Assembly: GCA_037034305.1 (NCBI GenBank)
Contig: JBAGJY010000007.1
Coordinates: 124,001-188,000 of the forward strand
Length of the DNA stretch: 64,000 nt
Direction: 5' to 3'
DNA from: Streptantibioticus_A sp037034305
Lineage (GTDB): Bacteria > Actinomycetota > Actinomycetes > Streptomycetales > Streptomycetaceae
Part shown: positions 1 through 10,802 of the stretch, one piece after another
How the letters are laid out: every line of letters begins with the position of its first letter
Numbering within the stretch: position 1 is the stretch's first letter
Notes under the pieces: model-generated
What the model saw: the letters and a program-made list of their open reading frames with translations, nothing else
Told to the model about the DNA's origin: nothing
Databases searched by the model: none
Position numbers and translations under genes: made by a program

Positions 1-2
1 GA

Positions 3-128
3 ACGCAGCCCAGCAGGACGTTCCCCTGCGAGGTGCTCAAGAACTGGTTGGACAACCACCCGGCGAACACAGCGCAGTGGCGCAAGGTCTCCCTGATGTG
101 GCTGGACCAGGGATGCCCGGGGGGCTGA
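3..128 (+). CDS. C-terminal fragment of an unidentified protein (5' end outside window)
   Basis: An open frame enters from the left edge and ends at a TGA at 126-128. It gives about 41 residues, rich in Trp, Asn and Leu and ending in DQGCPGG. No family is recognisable from so short a tail. The frame was preferred because its composition (LKNWLDNHPANTAQWRK) looks like a folded protein, while the +2 frame is low complexity and the +1 frame stops earlier. It faces tRNA-Ile, and the strong hairpin at 239-270 could end both transcripts. Confidence 0.4.
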   Translation, partial: TQPSRTFPCEVLKNWLDNHPANTAQWRKVSLMWLDQGCPGG

Positions 129-238
129 GCATCGGTTCCGGCTACAGCGGCTGAACAACCACAGAACGAAGAGGCGGGCCATGCCCACCGGAAATGGCCC
201 GGGCGAAGCCGATCGGCTGATGTCGGGCGCGGATGCCA

Positions 239-270
239 AACGCCCTCAACGGTGATCCGTTGAGGGCGTT
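239..270. terminator. Bidirectional hairpin terminator between tRNA-Ile and the left-edge gene
   Basis: A perfect 12-bp inverted repeat, AACGCCCTCAAC (239-250) and its complement (259-270), encloses an 8-nt loop. It sits directly 3' of the minus-strand tRNA and downstream of the plus-strand gene fragment, so it can serve both. There is only a short T/A tract, as is usual in high-GC actinomycetes. Confidence 0.75.
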
Positions 271-278
271 CGCGCTGG

Positions 279-352
279 TGGGGCTAACAGGACTTGAACC
301 TGTGGCCTCTTCCTTATCAGGGAAGCGCTCTAACCGTCTGAGCTATAGCCCC
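279..352 (-). tRNA. tRNA-Ile (anticodon GAU)
   Basis: The reverse complement begins GGGGCTATAGCTCAG and ends GTTCAAGTCCTGTTAGCCCCA. It has a 7-bp acceptor stem (GGGGCTA/TAGCCCC), a D arm with GGTTAGAGC, the anticodon loop CTGATAA with anticodon GAT, and a normal T arm. The gene is 74 nt with no encoded CCA, as is usual in Streptomyces. It follows the gyrB-gyrA-DUF3566 cluster, the conserved actinobacterial position. tRNA genes can be phage attachment sites, but no integrase is next to this one. Confidence 0.97.
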
Positions 353-412
353 GCGCTGCACCGAAAGATTAGCGCACAGGTGGCGCAGTCCCAAAATCGA
401 TAGCCGGCGCCG

Positions 413-1051
413 TCACTCGTCCTCGGCGAGGGTCAGCTCGACGCCGCCGACGAAGCCGGACGTCAGGTTGTAGAGGAACGAGCCCAGCGTGGCCAGCGCG
501 GTCAGCAGCACCACGTCGATCACCGCGATGACCGTGGTGAACTCCACGACATGCGAGAGCGACAGGAAGGTCTGCAGGTCGAAGCCGGTCTGCTGGCCGG
601 ACCCGGTCGCCTCGGTGATGGTGTTGCCGACCGTGGAGAAGACGCCAAGCGCGTCCAGCACCATCCACAGGACGGACACCGCGACGATCGTGCACACCCC
701 GAGCGCGATGGAGAACAGGAAGCTGACCTTCATCACCGACCACGGGTCGGCCTTGGCGATCCGCAGCCGGGCGCTGCGGGTGCGCGGCGCGGTACGGGCG
801 GCGGCCGGGCGCGGCTTGCGCACACCGCCTTGCACCGGCAGCCCGGCGACGGTCTGCGGCGGCTGGTAGGCCTGCGGCGGATGGTGCGGCTGGGCCGGGA
901 CGCCCGCGCCGCTGTCGGCGGCGGTACGGCGGCCCGCCGCGCCCTGGGTGGCGGAGCCACGGGCACTACCCACCGGAGCGGCCTCGGTGGCCGCTCCCGG
1001 CCGTCCGTCCGCCCCCGCGCCGCCCGCGGCAGCGCCCGTGGCTCCACTCAC
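413..1051 (-). CDS. DUF3566 membrane protein downstream of gyrA
   Basis: The protein has 212 residues. The first ~110 are a low-complexity, Ala/Gly/Pro-rich cytoplasmic tail. A basic stretch (RTRSARLRIAKADPWSVMK) and two hydrophobic segments (about residues 108-130 and 168-195) follow. This is the DUF3566 arrangement found in nearly all actinobacteria directly after gyrA; its biochemical role is not established. The GTG start lies 3 nt after the gyrA stop, so it is almost certainly co-transcribed and perhaps translationally coupled with gyrA. It is the last protein gene before tRNA-Ile. Confidence 0.9.
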   Translation of the reverse strand: MSGATGAAAGGAGADGRPGAATEAAPVGSARGSATQGAAGRRTAADSGAGVPAQPHHPPQAYQPPQTVAGLPVQGGVRKPRPAAARTAPRTRSARLRIAKADPWSVMKVSFLFSIALGVCTIVAVSVLWMVLDALGVFSTVGNTITEATGSGQQTGFDLQTFLSLSHVVEFTTVIAVIDVVLLTALATLGSFLYNLTSGFVGGVELTLAEDE

Positions 1052-1054
1052 GGT

Positions 1055-3673
<2,619 letters not shown>

Positions 3674-3722
3674 TGCTGGTCAAATCCTTTCGCGCTACAG
3701 GCAGTTCGGGGGCCGACTCGAC

Positions 3723-5756
3723 TCAGATGTCGAGGAAGCGGACGTCCTTGGCGTTGCGCTGGATGAACGAGCGCCGTGCCTCGACGTCCTCGCCCATCAG
3801 CACCGAGAACAGGTCGTCCGCCTGGGCCGCGTCGTCCAGGGAGACCTGGCCGAGCACCCGGTGGTCCACGTCCATGGTGGTGACCCGCAGCTCCTCCGCG
3901 TTCATCTCACCGAGGCCCTTGAAGCGCTGCACGGAGTCGTCCTTGGTGCGCTTGCCCCGCTGCCGCCCGAGTTCGATCAGGGCGTCGCGCTCGCGGTCGG
4001 AGTAGGCGTACTCGAAGTCGTCCTTGCCCCACTTGATCTTGTAGAGCGGCGGACGGGACAGGTACACGTGCCCGGCCTCGACCAGCGGCCGCATGAAGCG
4101 GAACAGGAAGGTCAGCAGCAGCGTGTTGATGTGCTGGCCGTCGACATCGGCGTCCGCCATCAAGATGATCTTGTGGTATCGGAGCTTGGAGATGTCGAAG
4201 TCCTCGTGCACACCCGTACCGAAGGCCGAGATCAGCGCCTGGATCTCCTGGTTCTGCAGGATCTTGTCGATCCTGGCCTTCTCCACGTTGAGGATCTTGC
4301 CGCGGATCGGCAGGATCGCCTGGTACTCGGGGTTGCGGCCGGACTTGGCCGAGCCACCCGCGGAGTCACCCTCGACGATGAAGATCTCGCACTTGGCCGG
4401 GTCGTTGGACTGGCAGTCGCTCAGCTTGCCGGGCAGCGACGCGGTCTCCAGCAGGCCCTTGCGCCGGGTCAGGTCGCGCGCCTTGCGGGCGGCGACGCGG
4501 GCCGTGGCGGCCTGGATGGACTTGCGGATGATGTCCGCGGCCTCGTTGGGATTGCGGTCCAGCCAGTCGTTGAGCTGCTCGTAGACCGCCTTCTGGACGA
4601 AGGTCTTCGCCTCGGTGTTGCCCAGCTTGGTCTTGGTCTGGCCCTCGAACTGGGGCTCGCTCAGCTTGACCGAGATGATCGCGGTCAGGCCCTCGCGGAT
4701 GTCATCACCCGTGAGGTTGTCGTCCTTCTCGCGCAACAGCTTCTTGTCGCGCGCGTACTTGTTGATCAGCGAGGTCAGCGCGGCGCGGAAGCCCTCTTCG
4801 TGGGTGCCGCCCTCGTGGGTGTGGATGATGTTGGCGAAGGAGTAGACACCCTCGGTGTACTGGGTGTTCCACTGCATCGCGATCTCAAGCGAGAGCATCC
4901 GATCGGCGTCCTCGGCCTCGAAGCCGATGACCGTGGGGTGAACCGCCTCGCCCTTGCGGGAGTTGAGGTACGTCACGAAGTCGACGATGCCGCCCTCGTA
5001 GCAGTACCGCACCGACAGCGGCTGGCCGTTCTCGTCGACGTGCTCGGGGCGCTCGTCGGTGAGCGAGATGGTCAGGCCCTTGTTGAGGAACGCCATCTCC
5101 TGGAAGCGCCGCGACAGCGTCTCGAAGGAGTACTCGGTGGTCTCGAAGATGTCCGGGTCCGCCCAGAACGTCACCGAGGTGCCCGTCTCCTCGGTCGCCT
5201 CGTTCTTGAGCAGCTCAGCGGTGGGAACACCGAGCTTGTAGTCCTGGGTCCAGCGGAAGCCGTCCGTCTTGACCTCGACGGCGACCCTGCTGGACAGGGC
5301 GTTCACCACGGACACACCGACGCCGTGCAGACCGCCGGAGACCGCGTATCCGCCGCCGCCGAACTTGCCGCCCGCGTGCAGCACGGTCAGCACGACCTCG
5401 ACCGCGGGCTTGCCCTCGGACGGCACGATCCCCACCGGGATGCCGCGGCCGTTGTCCACCACGCGCACCCCGCCGTCCGGCAGGATCGTCACGTCGATGG
5501 TGTCGGCGTGCCCGGCCAGAGCCTCGTCGACCGAGTTGTCCACCACCTCGTAGACGAGGTGGTGCAGACCACGCTCACCGGTGGAGCCGATGTACATACC
5601 GGGGCGCTTGCGGACCGCGTCGAGGCCTTCCAGGACGGTGATCGCGCTGGCGTCGTACGACGCGCCTCCCGGCGCCGCATCGGTGCCCGTTGTGGATGTG
5701 TGGATCTCGTTGGGGTTGCCGGAATCGGCCACGAAGCGCCCTTTCTGGCACAGCAC
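3723..5756 (-). CDS. gyrB: DNA gyrase subunit B
   Basis: GyrB supplies the ATPase and TOPRIM functions of gyrase. The 677-residue protein shows the GHKL ATPase motifs (VDNGRGIPVG, GLHGVG), the TOPRIM acidic motif EGDSAGGSA and the metal-binding MADADVDGQHI, with a normal C-terminus ending RFLDI. The longest frame starts at ATG 5756 (MLCQKGRF...). A GTG at 5732, giving VADSGNPN..., has the better-placed ribosome site (AAAGGG) and may be the true start. It is followed by gyrA. The 294 bp upstream hold no gene and probably carry the gyrBA promoter. Confidence 0.98.
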   Translation of the reverse strand: MLCQKGRFVADSGNPNEIHTSTTGTDAAPGGASYDASAITVLEGLDAVRKRPGMYIGSTGERGLHHLVYEVVDNSVDEALAGHADTIDVTILPDGGVRVVDNGRGIPVGIVPSEGKPAVEVVLTVLHAGGKFGGGGYAVSGGLHGVGVSVVNALSSRVAVEVKTDGFRWTQDYKLGVPTAELLKNEATEETGTSVTFWADPDIFETTEYSFETLSRRFQEMAFLNKGLTISLTDERPEHVDENGQPLSVRYCYEGGIVDFVTYLNSRKGEAVHPTVIGFEAEDADRMLSLEIAMQWNTQYTEGVYSFANIIHTHEGGTHEEGFRAALTSLINKYARDKKLLREKDDNLTGDDIREGLTAIISVKLSEPQFEGQTKTKLGNTEAKTFVQKAVYEQLNDWLDRNPNEAADIIRKSIQAATARVAARKARDLTRRKGLLETASLPGKLSDCQSNDPAKCEIFIVEGDSAGGSAKSGRNPEYQAILPIRGKILNVEKARIDKILQNQEIQALISAFGTGVHEDFDISKLRYHKIILMADADVDGQHINTLLLTFLFRFMRPLVEAGHVYLSRPPLYKIKWGKDDFEYAYSDRERDALIELGRQRGKRTKDDSVQRFKGLGEMNAEELRVTTMDVDHRVLGQVSLDDAAQADDLFSVLMGEDVEARRSFIQRNAKDVRFLDI

Positions 5757-6050
5757 GAGCCGACTCCGGGCATGCAGGAGCGGCTGCGTCGTTCGACATG
5801 TTCCGCTGGGGTTCCCCGGCCGGGGGCTGGGGTGGGGCGGTTGTCCCCCAGTCTACCGGTAGCGGTGACATAGATGGGGGTTTGGCGGTACCTGAGTTCG
5901 CATGTGCCGCCCGAAGAGGCCTTGCGCCGACTCCCCATACGCGGGCCCGGGCTCTGAGACGCTCACAACGGCGCTCAGGGCTTCGGGCCGATTACTTTGA
6001 GCACCTGCCCCGACCCCCGGTTCCGCGCCGGGCGCCCAGTGAGACGCACG

Positions 6051-6572
6051 TCACCCGTAGGTGTCGCCGGGTCCCGTGCTCCCCGGCGCGCGCAGCCGCC
6101 CGTACGAGCGGGTGGGGCCGGACGGGCCCAGCACCTTGATCAACTTTACGGTGCCATGGCCCAGGTCCGCATTGAGCCTGGCCACCAACTGCGGTGCCAG
6201 CAGTCGAAGTTGGGTCGCCCACGCGGTGGAGTCGCACCGTACGGTGAGGACCTTTTCCTCCTCGTCGTAGGCCTGCGGCTCGCAGTGCCTGGCCAGGTCC
6301 TCGCCGACGATCTGCGGCCAGCGGCCCATCACCCCGCCGACCGCGGCCGGGGCCTCCCAGCCGCGCTCGACGATCAACCGGCTGATCGCGGCGCCCAGCG
6401 GCAGCGGATCGCGACCGTCCGCGCGCGCGCCGCTGCGCAGCCCGCCGCGCCTGGCCTGCTTCTTCTGCTGCGCGGCGGCGCCCCGGGCGCGGGCCTGCTC
6501 CTTGGCGGCGCGCAGCGCCACCCGGGCCAGGTCGACGCCGGACAGCCGCGGCTCGGGGGGCTGCTCGGTCAT
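6051..6572 (-). CDS. dciA: DciA/DUF721 family protein, probable DnaB helicase loader or operator
   Basis: The 173-residue protein has a basic, Ala/Gln-rich N-terminus followed by the DUF721 core (about residues 65-150, with W-P-x-I-V-G and the CDSTAWATQL segment). DUF721 proteins of this locus are the DciA family, which interact with the replicative helicase in bacteria lacking DnaC or DnaI. Its ATG overlaps the recF stop by 4 nt (ATGA), showing translational coupling. It sits between recF and gyrB, the conserved actinobacterial slot. The function is assigned from family and position; no catalytic motif is expected. Confidence 0.85.
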   Translation of the reverse strand: MTEQPPEPRLSGVDLARVALRAAKEQARARGAAAQQKKQARRGGLRSGARADGRDPLPLGAAISRLIVERGWEAPAAVGGVMGRWPQIVGEDLARHCEPQAYDEEEKVLTVRCDSTAWATQLRLLAPQLVARLNADLGHGTVKLIKVLGPSGPTRSYGRLRAPGSTGPGDTYG

Positions 6573-7738
6573 CGCCGCTCGACCCTCCCCTCGGCCACCG
6601 CGAAGCGGGCACCGGCCAGCACGCCGGGCACGTCGTCGTCGACCGCGGCGGTCACCAGCACCTGCTCGCCGGGGGCGACCAGTTCCGCGAGCCGGTCGCG
6701 GCGTCTGGCGTCCAGCTCGGCGAAGACGTCGTCCAGGACCAGCACCGGCTCGCCGCCCGGCCCGCCCTCCGCGCGCAGCAGGTCGTACGAGGCCAGCCGC
6801 AGCGCCAGCGCGTACGACCAGGACTCGCCATGGCTGGCGTAGCCCTTGGCGGGCAACCGTCCCAGGTTCAGCAGCAGGTCGTCGCGGTGCGGCCCGACGA
6901 GCGTGACGCCGCGCTCGATCTCCTGGCCGCGCACCCCGGCCAGGGCGGCCAGCAGCGCCTCGTACAGCTCCTCGCGGGTGGTGGCGCCCGTCTCGCCCGC
7001 CGAGTTGCGGTACTCCAGGCCGATCGGGCCGCCGCCGGGGGCCAGCTGCTCGTACGCCTTGTCGGCGAGCGGCAGCAGGGCGGCGATCAGGTCCAGACGC
7101 TGGGCCAGCAGTTCGGCGCCGAAGCGCGCCAGGTGCTGGTCCCACACGTCCAGCGTCGACATGTCCGCCCCCGGGCTCGAATCCGCTCGCCCGGCGGGTG
7201 CCCCCTTACGGCCGCCGTGCCGACGGGCCAGCGCGGCGGACTTCAGCAGGGTGTTGCGCTGTCTGAGCACCCGGTCGTAGTCCTGCCGCACGCCCGCCAT
7301 CCGCGGCGCGCGGGCGGTGACCAACTCGTCCAGGAAGCGGCGGCGTTCGCCGGGGTCGCCCTTGACCAGGGCCAGGTCCTCGGGGGCGAACAGTACGGTG
7401 CGCACGATGCCCAGTACGTCGCGCGGTCTGACCTGTGAGGAGCGGTTGATCCGGGCGCGGTTGGCCTTGCCCGGGTTGATCTCCAGCTCGACCAGTTGCT
7501 GGCGCTCGCCGTGCACGACGCTGGCACGGATTACCGCCCGGTCCGCGCCGAGCCGGACCAGCGGGGCGTCCGAGGCGACCCGGTGGCTGCCCAGCGTGGC
7601 CAGGTAGCCGACCGCCTCGACCAGGTTGGTCTTGCCCTGGCCGTTGGGGCCGACGAACGCGCTGACGCCCGGGTCGAGCGGGACCTCGACCCGGGCATAG
7701 GAGCGGAAGTCGGCGAGCGACAGGTGCGCTACGTGCAT
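6569..7738 (-). CDS. recF: DNA replication and repair protein RecF
   Basis: RecF is an SMC-like ATPase that helps load RecA at gaps behind stalled forks. The 389-residue protein has the Walker A motif GPNGQGKTN near residue 30, an ABC-type signature region before the C-terminal Walker B (VLVLDDVFAELD) and the usual RecF N-terminus (HVAHLSLADFRSY). An Ala/Gly/Arg-rich insertion around residues 155-180 resembles those in other Streptomyces RecF proteins. The start is the ATG at 7738, which has no strong ribosome site. It overlaps dciA by 4 nt and lies 65 bp after gnd. Confidence 0.97.
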   Translation of the reverse strand: MHVAHLSLADFRSYARVEVPLDPGVSAFVGPNGQGKTNLVEAVGYLATLGSHRVASDAPLVRLGADRAVIRASVVHGERQQLVELEINPGKANRARINRSSQVRPRDVLGIVRTVLFAPEDLALVKGDPGERRRFLDELVTARAPRMAGVRQDYDRVLRQRNTLLKSAALARRHGGRKGAPAGRADSSPGADMSTLDVWDQHLARFGAELLAQRLDLIAALLPLADKAYEQLAPGGGPIGLEYRNSAGETGATTREELYEALLAALAGVRGQEIERGVTLVGPHRDDLLLNLGRLPAKGYASHGESWSYALALRLASYDLLRAEGGPGGEPVLVLDDVFAELDARRRDRLAELVAPGEQVLVTAAVDDDVPGVLAGARFAVAEGRVERR

Positions 7739-7803
7739 CGCGTTGCTGTGGCGCGGGACCGCGCCGACCTCCCCTGTTCCTGCTTGTCTCGCTGCTTGGC
7801 TGA

Positions 7804-8691
7804 CTACTTGTCCGCGTTGGCCGACTCGACCGCGTGGCCGCCGAACTGGTTGCGCAGCGCGGCGATCATCTTCATCTGCGGGGAGTCGTCCTGGCGCGAG
7901 GCGAAGCGGGCGAACAGCGACGCGGTGATCGCGGGCAGCGGCACCGCGTGGTCGATGGCGGCCTCCACGGTCCACCGGCCCTCGCCGGAGTCCTGGGCGA
8001 AGCCGCGCAGCTTGTCCAGGTGCTCGTCCGCGTCCAGCGCGTTGACGGCCAGGTCGAGTAGCCAGGAGCGGATCACCGTGCCCTCCTGCCAGGACCGGAA
8101 GACCTCGCGGACGTCGGTGACCGAGTCCACCGCCTCCAGCAGCTCCCACCCCTCGGCGTAGGCCTGCATCATGGCGTACTCGATGCCGTTGTGCACCATC
8201 TTGGCGAAGTGGCCCGCGCCGACCTTGCCCGCGTGCACCGAGCCGTGCTCGCCCTCCGGCTTGAGCGCGTCGAAGACCGGCTGGACCTTCGCGACGTTCT
8301 CCGGGTCGCCGCCGTACATCAGCGCGTAGCCGTACTCCAGGCCCCACACGCCGCCGGAGACACCGCAGTCCACGAAGCCGATGCCGCGCTCGGCCAGTTC
8401 CCTCGCGTGCTTCTCGTCGTCCGTCCAGCGCGAGTTGCCGCCGTCGACGACCACGTCGCCGGGGGAGAGCAGACCAGCCAGTTCGTCGATCGTCGCCTGG
8501 GTGGCCTCCCCTGCCGGGACCATCACCCACACGACGCGGGGGCCCTGCAACTTGTCCACCATCGCCTTCAGGCTGGGGACGTCGGCGAGGTCCGGGTTGC
8601 GGTCGTAGCCGATGACGGTGTGGCCGGCGCGGCGGATGCGCTCACGCATGTTGCCGCCCATCTTGCCAAGACCGATGAGACCGAGCTCCAT
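7804..8691 (-). CDS. gnd: 6-phosphogluconate dehydrogenase (decarboxylating), short NAD-type form
   Basis: It oxidatively decarboxylates 6-phosphogluconate to ribulose 5-phosphate in the pentose phosphate pathway. The 295-residue protein opens with the Rossmann motif GLGKMGGN and carries VDGGNSRWTDD, the substrate loop CGVSGGVWGLEYGYALM and the catalytic KMVHNGIEYAMMQ segment. It is about 300 residues rather than the ~470 of the classical dimer, which places it in the short Gnd class that often prefers NAD; cofactor choice cannot be read directly. The start has AAGGA 6 nt upstream. Its place between dnaN and recF is typical of Streptomyces. Confidence 0.95.
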   Translation of the reverse strand: MELGLIGLGKMGGNMRERIRRAGHTVIGYDRNPDLADVPSLKAMVDKLQGPRVVWVMVPAGEATQATIDELAGLLSPGDVVVDGGNSRWTDDEKHARELAERGIGFVDCGVSGGVWGLEYGYALMYGGDPENVAKVQPVFDALKPEGEHGSVHAGKVGAGHFAKMVHNGIEYAMMQAYAEGWELLEAVDSVTDVREVFRSWQEGTVIRSWLLDLAVNALDADEHLDKLRGFAQDSGEGRWTVEAAIDHAVPLPAITASLFARFASRQDDSPQMKMIAALRNQFGGHAVESANADK

Positions 8692-8735
8692 CACAGATCC
8701 TTCGTTCAGACGTGCCTGACCTACCCCAGAGCCTA

Positions 8736-8764
8736 CGTCCCGGGCCGGACGTCGGCCCGGGACG
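8736..8764 (-). terminator. Hairpin terminator after dnaN
   Basis: An 11-bp perfect inverted repeat (8736-8746 with 8754-8764; arm CGTCCCGGGCC) encloses a 7-nt loop in the 167-bp gap between the dnaN stop and the gnd start. Its position suggests termination or attenuation of dnaN transcripts before gnd. There is no U tract. Confidence 0.5.
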
Positions 8765-8858
8765 GTGGTGGGGTACGGCTCGCCGTACGAGGCCGCGGGC
8801 GGGGGGACCAGGCCCCCCGCGGAACGACCGGCGGTGCGGGCCGTCAGGCCCGGACCGG

Positions 8859-9989
8859 TCAGCCCGACAGACGGACCGGCATGATCAGGTACTTGTAGGC
8901 CTCCACCGCTTCGGCGTCCACCGCGGGCTTGCCGCTGAGCAGGGCGGGCTTGGTGGAGGTGGTGAACGACAGTTGGGCGACCGGGGAGTCGATCGCACTC
9001 AGGCCGTCCAGCAGGAAGGTCGGGTTGAAGGCGATCGAGATGTCGTCGCCCTCGAGCTGGGCGTCCACCCGCTCCACAGCCTGTGCGTCGTCGCTGGAAC
9101 CCGCCTCCAGCGTCAGCACGCTGTCGGTGAAGCTCAGCCGGATCGGAGTGTTCCGCTCGGCCACCAGCGCGACGCGCTTGACCGCCTCGACGAACGGCGC
9201 GGTCTCGATGACCGCGACCGAGGCGAACTCGGTCGGGAACAGCGTCCGGTACTTCGGCAGGTCGCCTTCCAGCAGCCGGGTGGTGGTGCGCCGCCCGGCG
9301 CCCTCGAAGCCGATCAGGCCCTCTCCGGCACCGGAGCCGGCCAGCGCCAGCGCCACCGTGTCGCCGCTGGTCAGCGCCTTCGCGGTGTCCAGCAGGGTCT
9401 TGGCGGGGACCAGGGCGACGGCGGACAGGTCCGGGGTCTCCGGCTTCCACAGGAACTCGCGGACCGCGAAGCGGTAGCGGTCGGTGGCCGCGAGGGTGAC
9501 CGTGTCCCCCTCGATCTCGATCCGCACACCGGTCAGCACCGGCAACGTGTCATCGCGTCCGGCCGCGATGGCGACCTGGGAGACGGCGGCGGCGAACACC
9601 TCGCCGGGCACGGTGCCGGAGGCGGACGGCATCGCGGGCAGTGCCGGGTACTCCTCCACAGGCAGGGTGTGGAGTGTGAATCGCGAGCTGCCGCACACGA
9701 CGGTCACCCGCACCCCGTCGGTGGAGATTTCCACAGGCCTGTTGGGAAGTGCCCGCGAGATGTCGGCGAGCAGCCGGCCGGAGACCAGGACGGTGCCCTC
9801 CTCGTCGATCTCCGCCTCGACCGAGACCCGCGCCGAGACCTCGTAGTCGAAGGCCGACAGGCTCAGCTGCCCCTCCTCGGCCTTCAGCAGCAGGCCGGCG
9901 AGCACAGGCGCCGGTGGGCGGGCCGGGAGACTGCGGGCCGCCCAGGCCACTGCCTCCGCGAGTACGTCGCGTTCCACCCGGAACTTCAC
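8859..9989 (-). CDS. dnaN: DNA polymerase III sliding clamp, beta subunit
   Basis: The 376-residue protein matches the full length of the ring-forming clamp with three repeated clamp domains. It starts MKFRVERDVLAEAVAW and ends with the conserved YLIMPVRL segment that helps form the peptide-binding pocket for polymerase and repair partners. The GTG start has AGGAGG 8 nt upstream. The gene lies directly across oriC from dnaA on the same strand, the usual bacterial arrangement. Confidence 0.98.
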   Translation of the reverse strand: MKFRVERDVLAEAVAWAARSLPARPPAPVLAGLLLKAEEGQLSLSAFDYEVSARVSVEAEIDEEGTVLVSGRLLADISRALPNRPVEISTDGVRVTVVCGSSRFTLHTLPVEEYPALPAMPSASGTVPGEVFAAAVSQVAIAAGRDDTLPVLTGVRIEIEGDTVTLAATDRYRFAVREFLWKPETPDLSAVALVPAKTLLDTAKALTSGDTVALALAGSGAGEGLIGFEGAGRRTTTRLLEGDLPKYRTLFPTEFASVAVIETAPFVEAVKRVALVAERNTPIRLSFTDSVLTLEAGSSDDAQAVERVDAQLEGDDISIAFNPTFLLDGLSAIDSPVAQLSFTTSTKPALLSGKPAVDAEAVEAYKYLIMPVRLSG

Positions 9990-10802
9990 CGGAACCGCCT
10001 CCTGCTGTTGCTGGCCGTCTGTGCCAGGCCGTCTCTCGTCTCATGGCCGTCTGCCGGAGAACAGTCTGACGCACGCCACCGACAACGGGTACGGCTTGGG
10101 GTCAAGCCGAGCTTTCCGGTGTCGGGCGCTCCTCGGCGAAGTTGTGCACAGGCCCCGCTTCGATCTTGCTTCCCCGGTATCTCTACGTGGTCGTAGTAAT
10201 AGGGGGTGTGGATACCGTGGATAACCGGTCCCAGCGCAGGTCAGGGCGGCTTTTTTGTCCACCGCGGTTGGGGACGGAGCCCGTGGACAACCAGCCGTCT
10301 CTGTGGACGGCCGGGAGTTGTGCACACGCGATACACAGACGGGCCGGGTTTCTCCCCAGTGTCGTCCCCAGGAATACCCACGTTCTCCCCAGCCCAACCA
10401 GTGGACTTGGTGTGACGCCTTTCACTCCATCCGGCGATCGCCCCCGTTTCCTTGCCGAACAGTGGACAGCGGTGTGGAGAAGCGGGTGGAAGCTGTTCAT
10501 AACTGGCCACAGCCTGTGGGCGAGCGGTGGACAACCGCCAACGGCCCCTGCGCGGGAGGGCGTTGTCCACAACCTGTGGAAGCCGGTTAGCCACAATTCC
10601 ACACGCCCCTGACCTGGGAGGATCATCCTCCTGGCGGCTTGCCTGTGGAGGCGGTTGGGACAACTTCGCACTCCCCAGCCTGTGGACAGCCGAATCCGCC
10701 GAAACCTGTGGAGTACTGCCATACGGAGCCAAGGATTCGAACAACAAGAAGCGCCCCGGAAGTGAACTTCCAGGGCGCCAGCGATGAATCCAGGCTCCGT
10801 GC
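9990..10802. other. oriC: Chromosomal replication origin oriC with DnaA-box clusters
   Basis: This gene-free 813-bp interval between dnaN and dnaA is packed with 9-mers matching TTGTCCACA. I count about 19 with six or more matches: starts at 10142, 10207, 10216, 10255, 10282, 10302, 10318, 10461, 10473, 10503, 10515, 10526, 10563 (exact), 10575, 10587, 10595, 10644, 10681 and 10707, on both strands. They form a left group (10142-10326) and a right group (10461-10715) separated by about 135 bp. A locally AT-richer stretch at 10187-10205 is a candidate unwinding site. Position, box number and split layout match what is known of Streptomyces origins. Confidence 0.95.
10563..10571 (+). promoter_or_regulatory. 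Exact DnaA box in oriC
   Basis: TTGTCCACA matches the consensus at all nine positions, the only exact copy inside oriC. Weaker boxes at 10575-10583 (minus) and 10587-10595 (plus) flank it, making it a likely nucleation point for the right-hand cluster. Confidence 0.85.

Noticed and set aside
129..238. tRNA-Ala next to tRNA-Ile
   Set aside because: tRNA-Ala often accompanies tRNA-Ile at this locus, but no cloverleaf sequence is visible between the left-edge fragment and the tRNA-Ile terminator.
10255..10590. Several open frames within oriC (e.g. 10255-10590, 10142-10612)
   Set aside because: They are read through DnaA boxes, show repeated box-derived peptides and lack ribosome sites.
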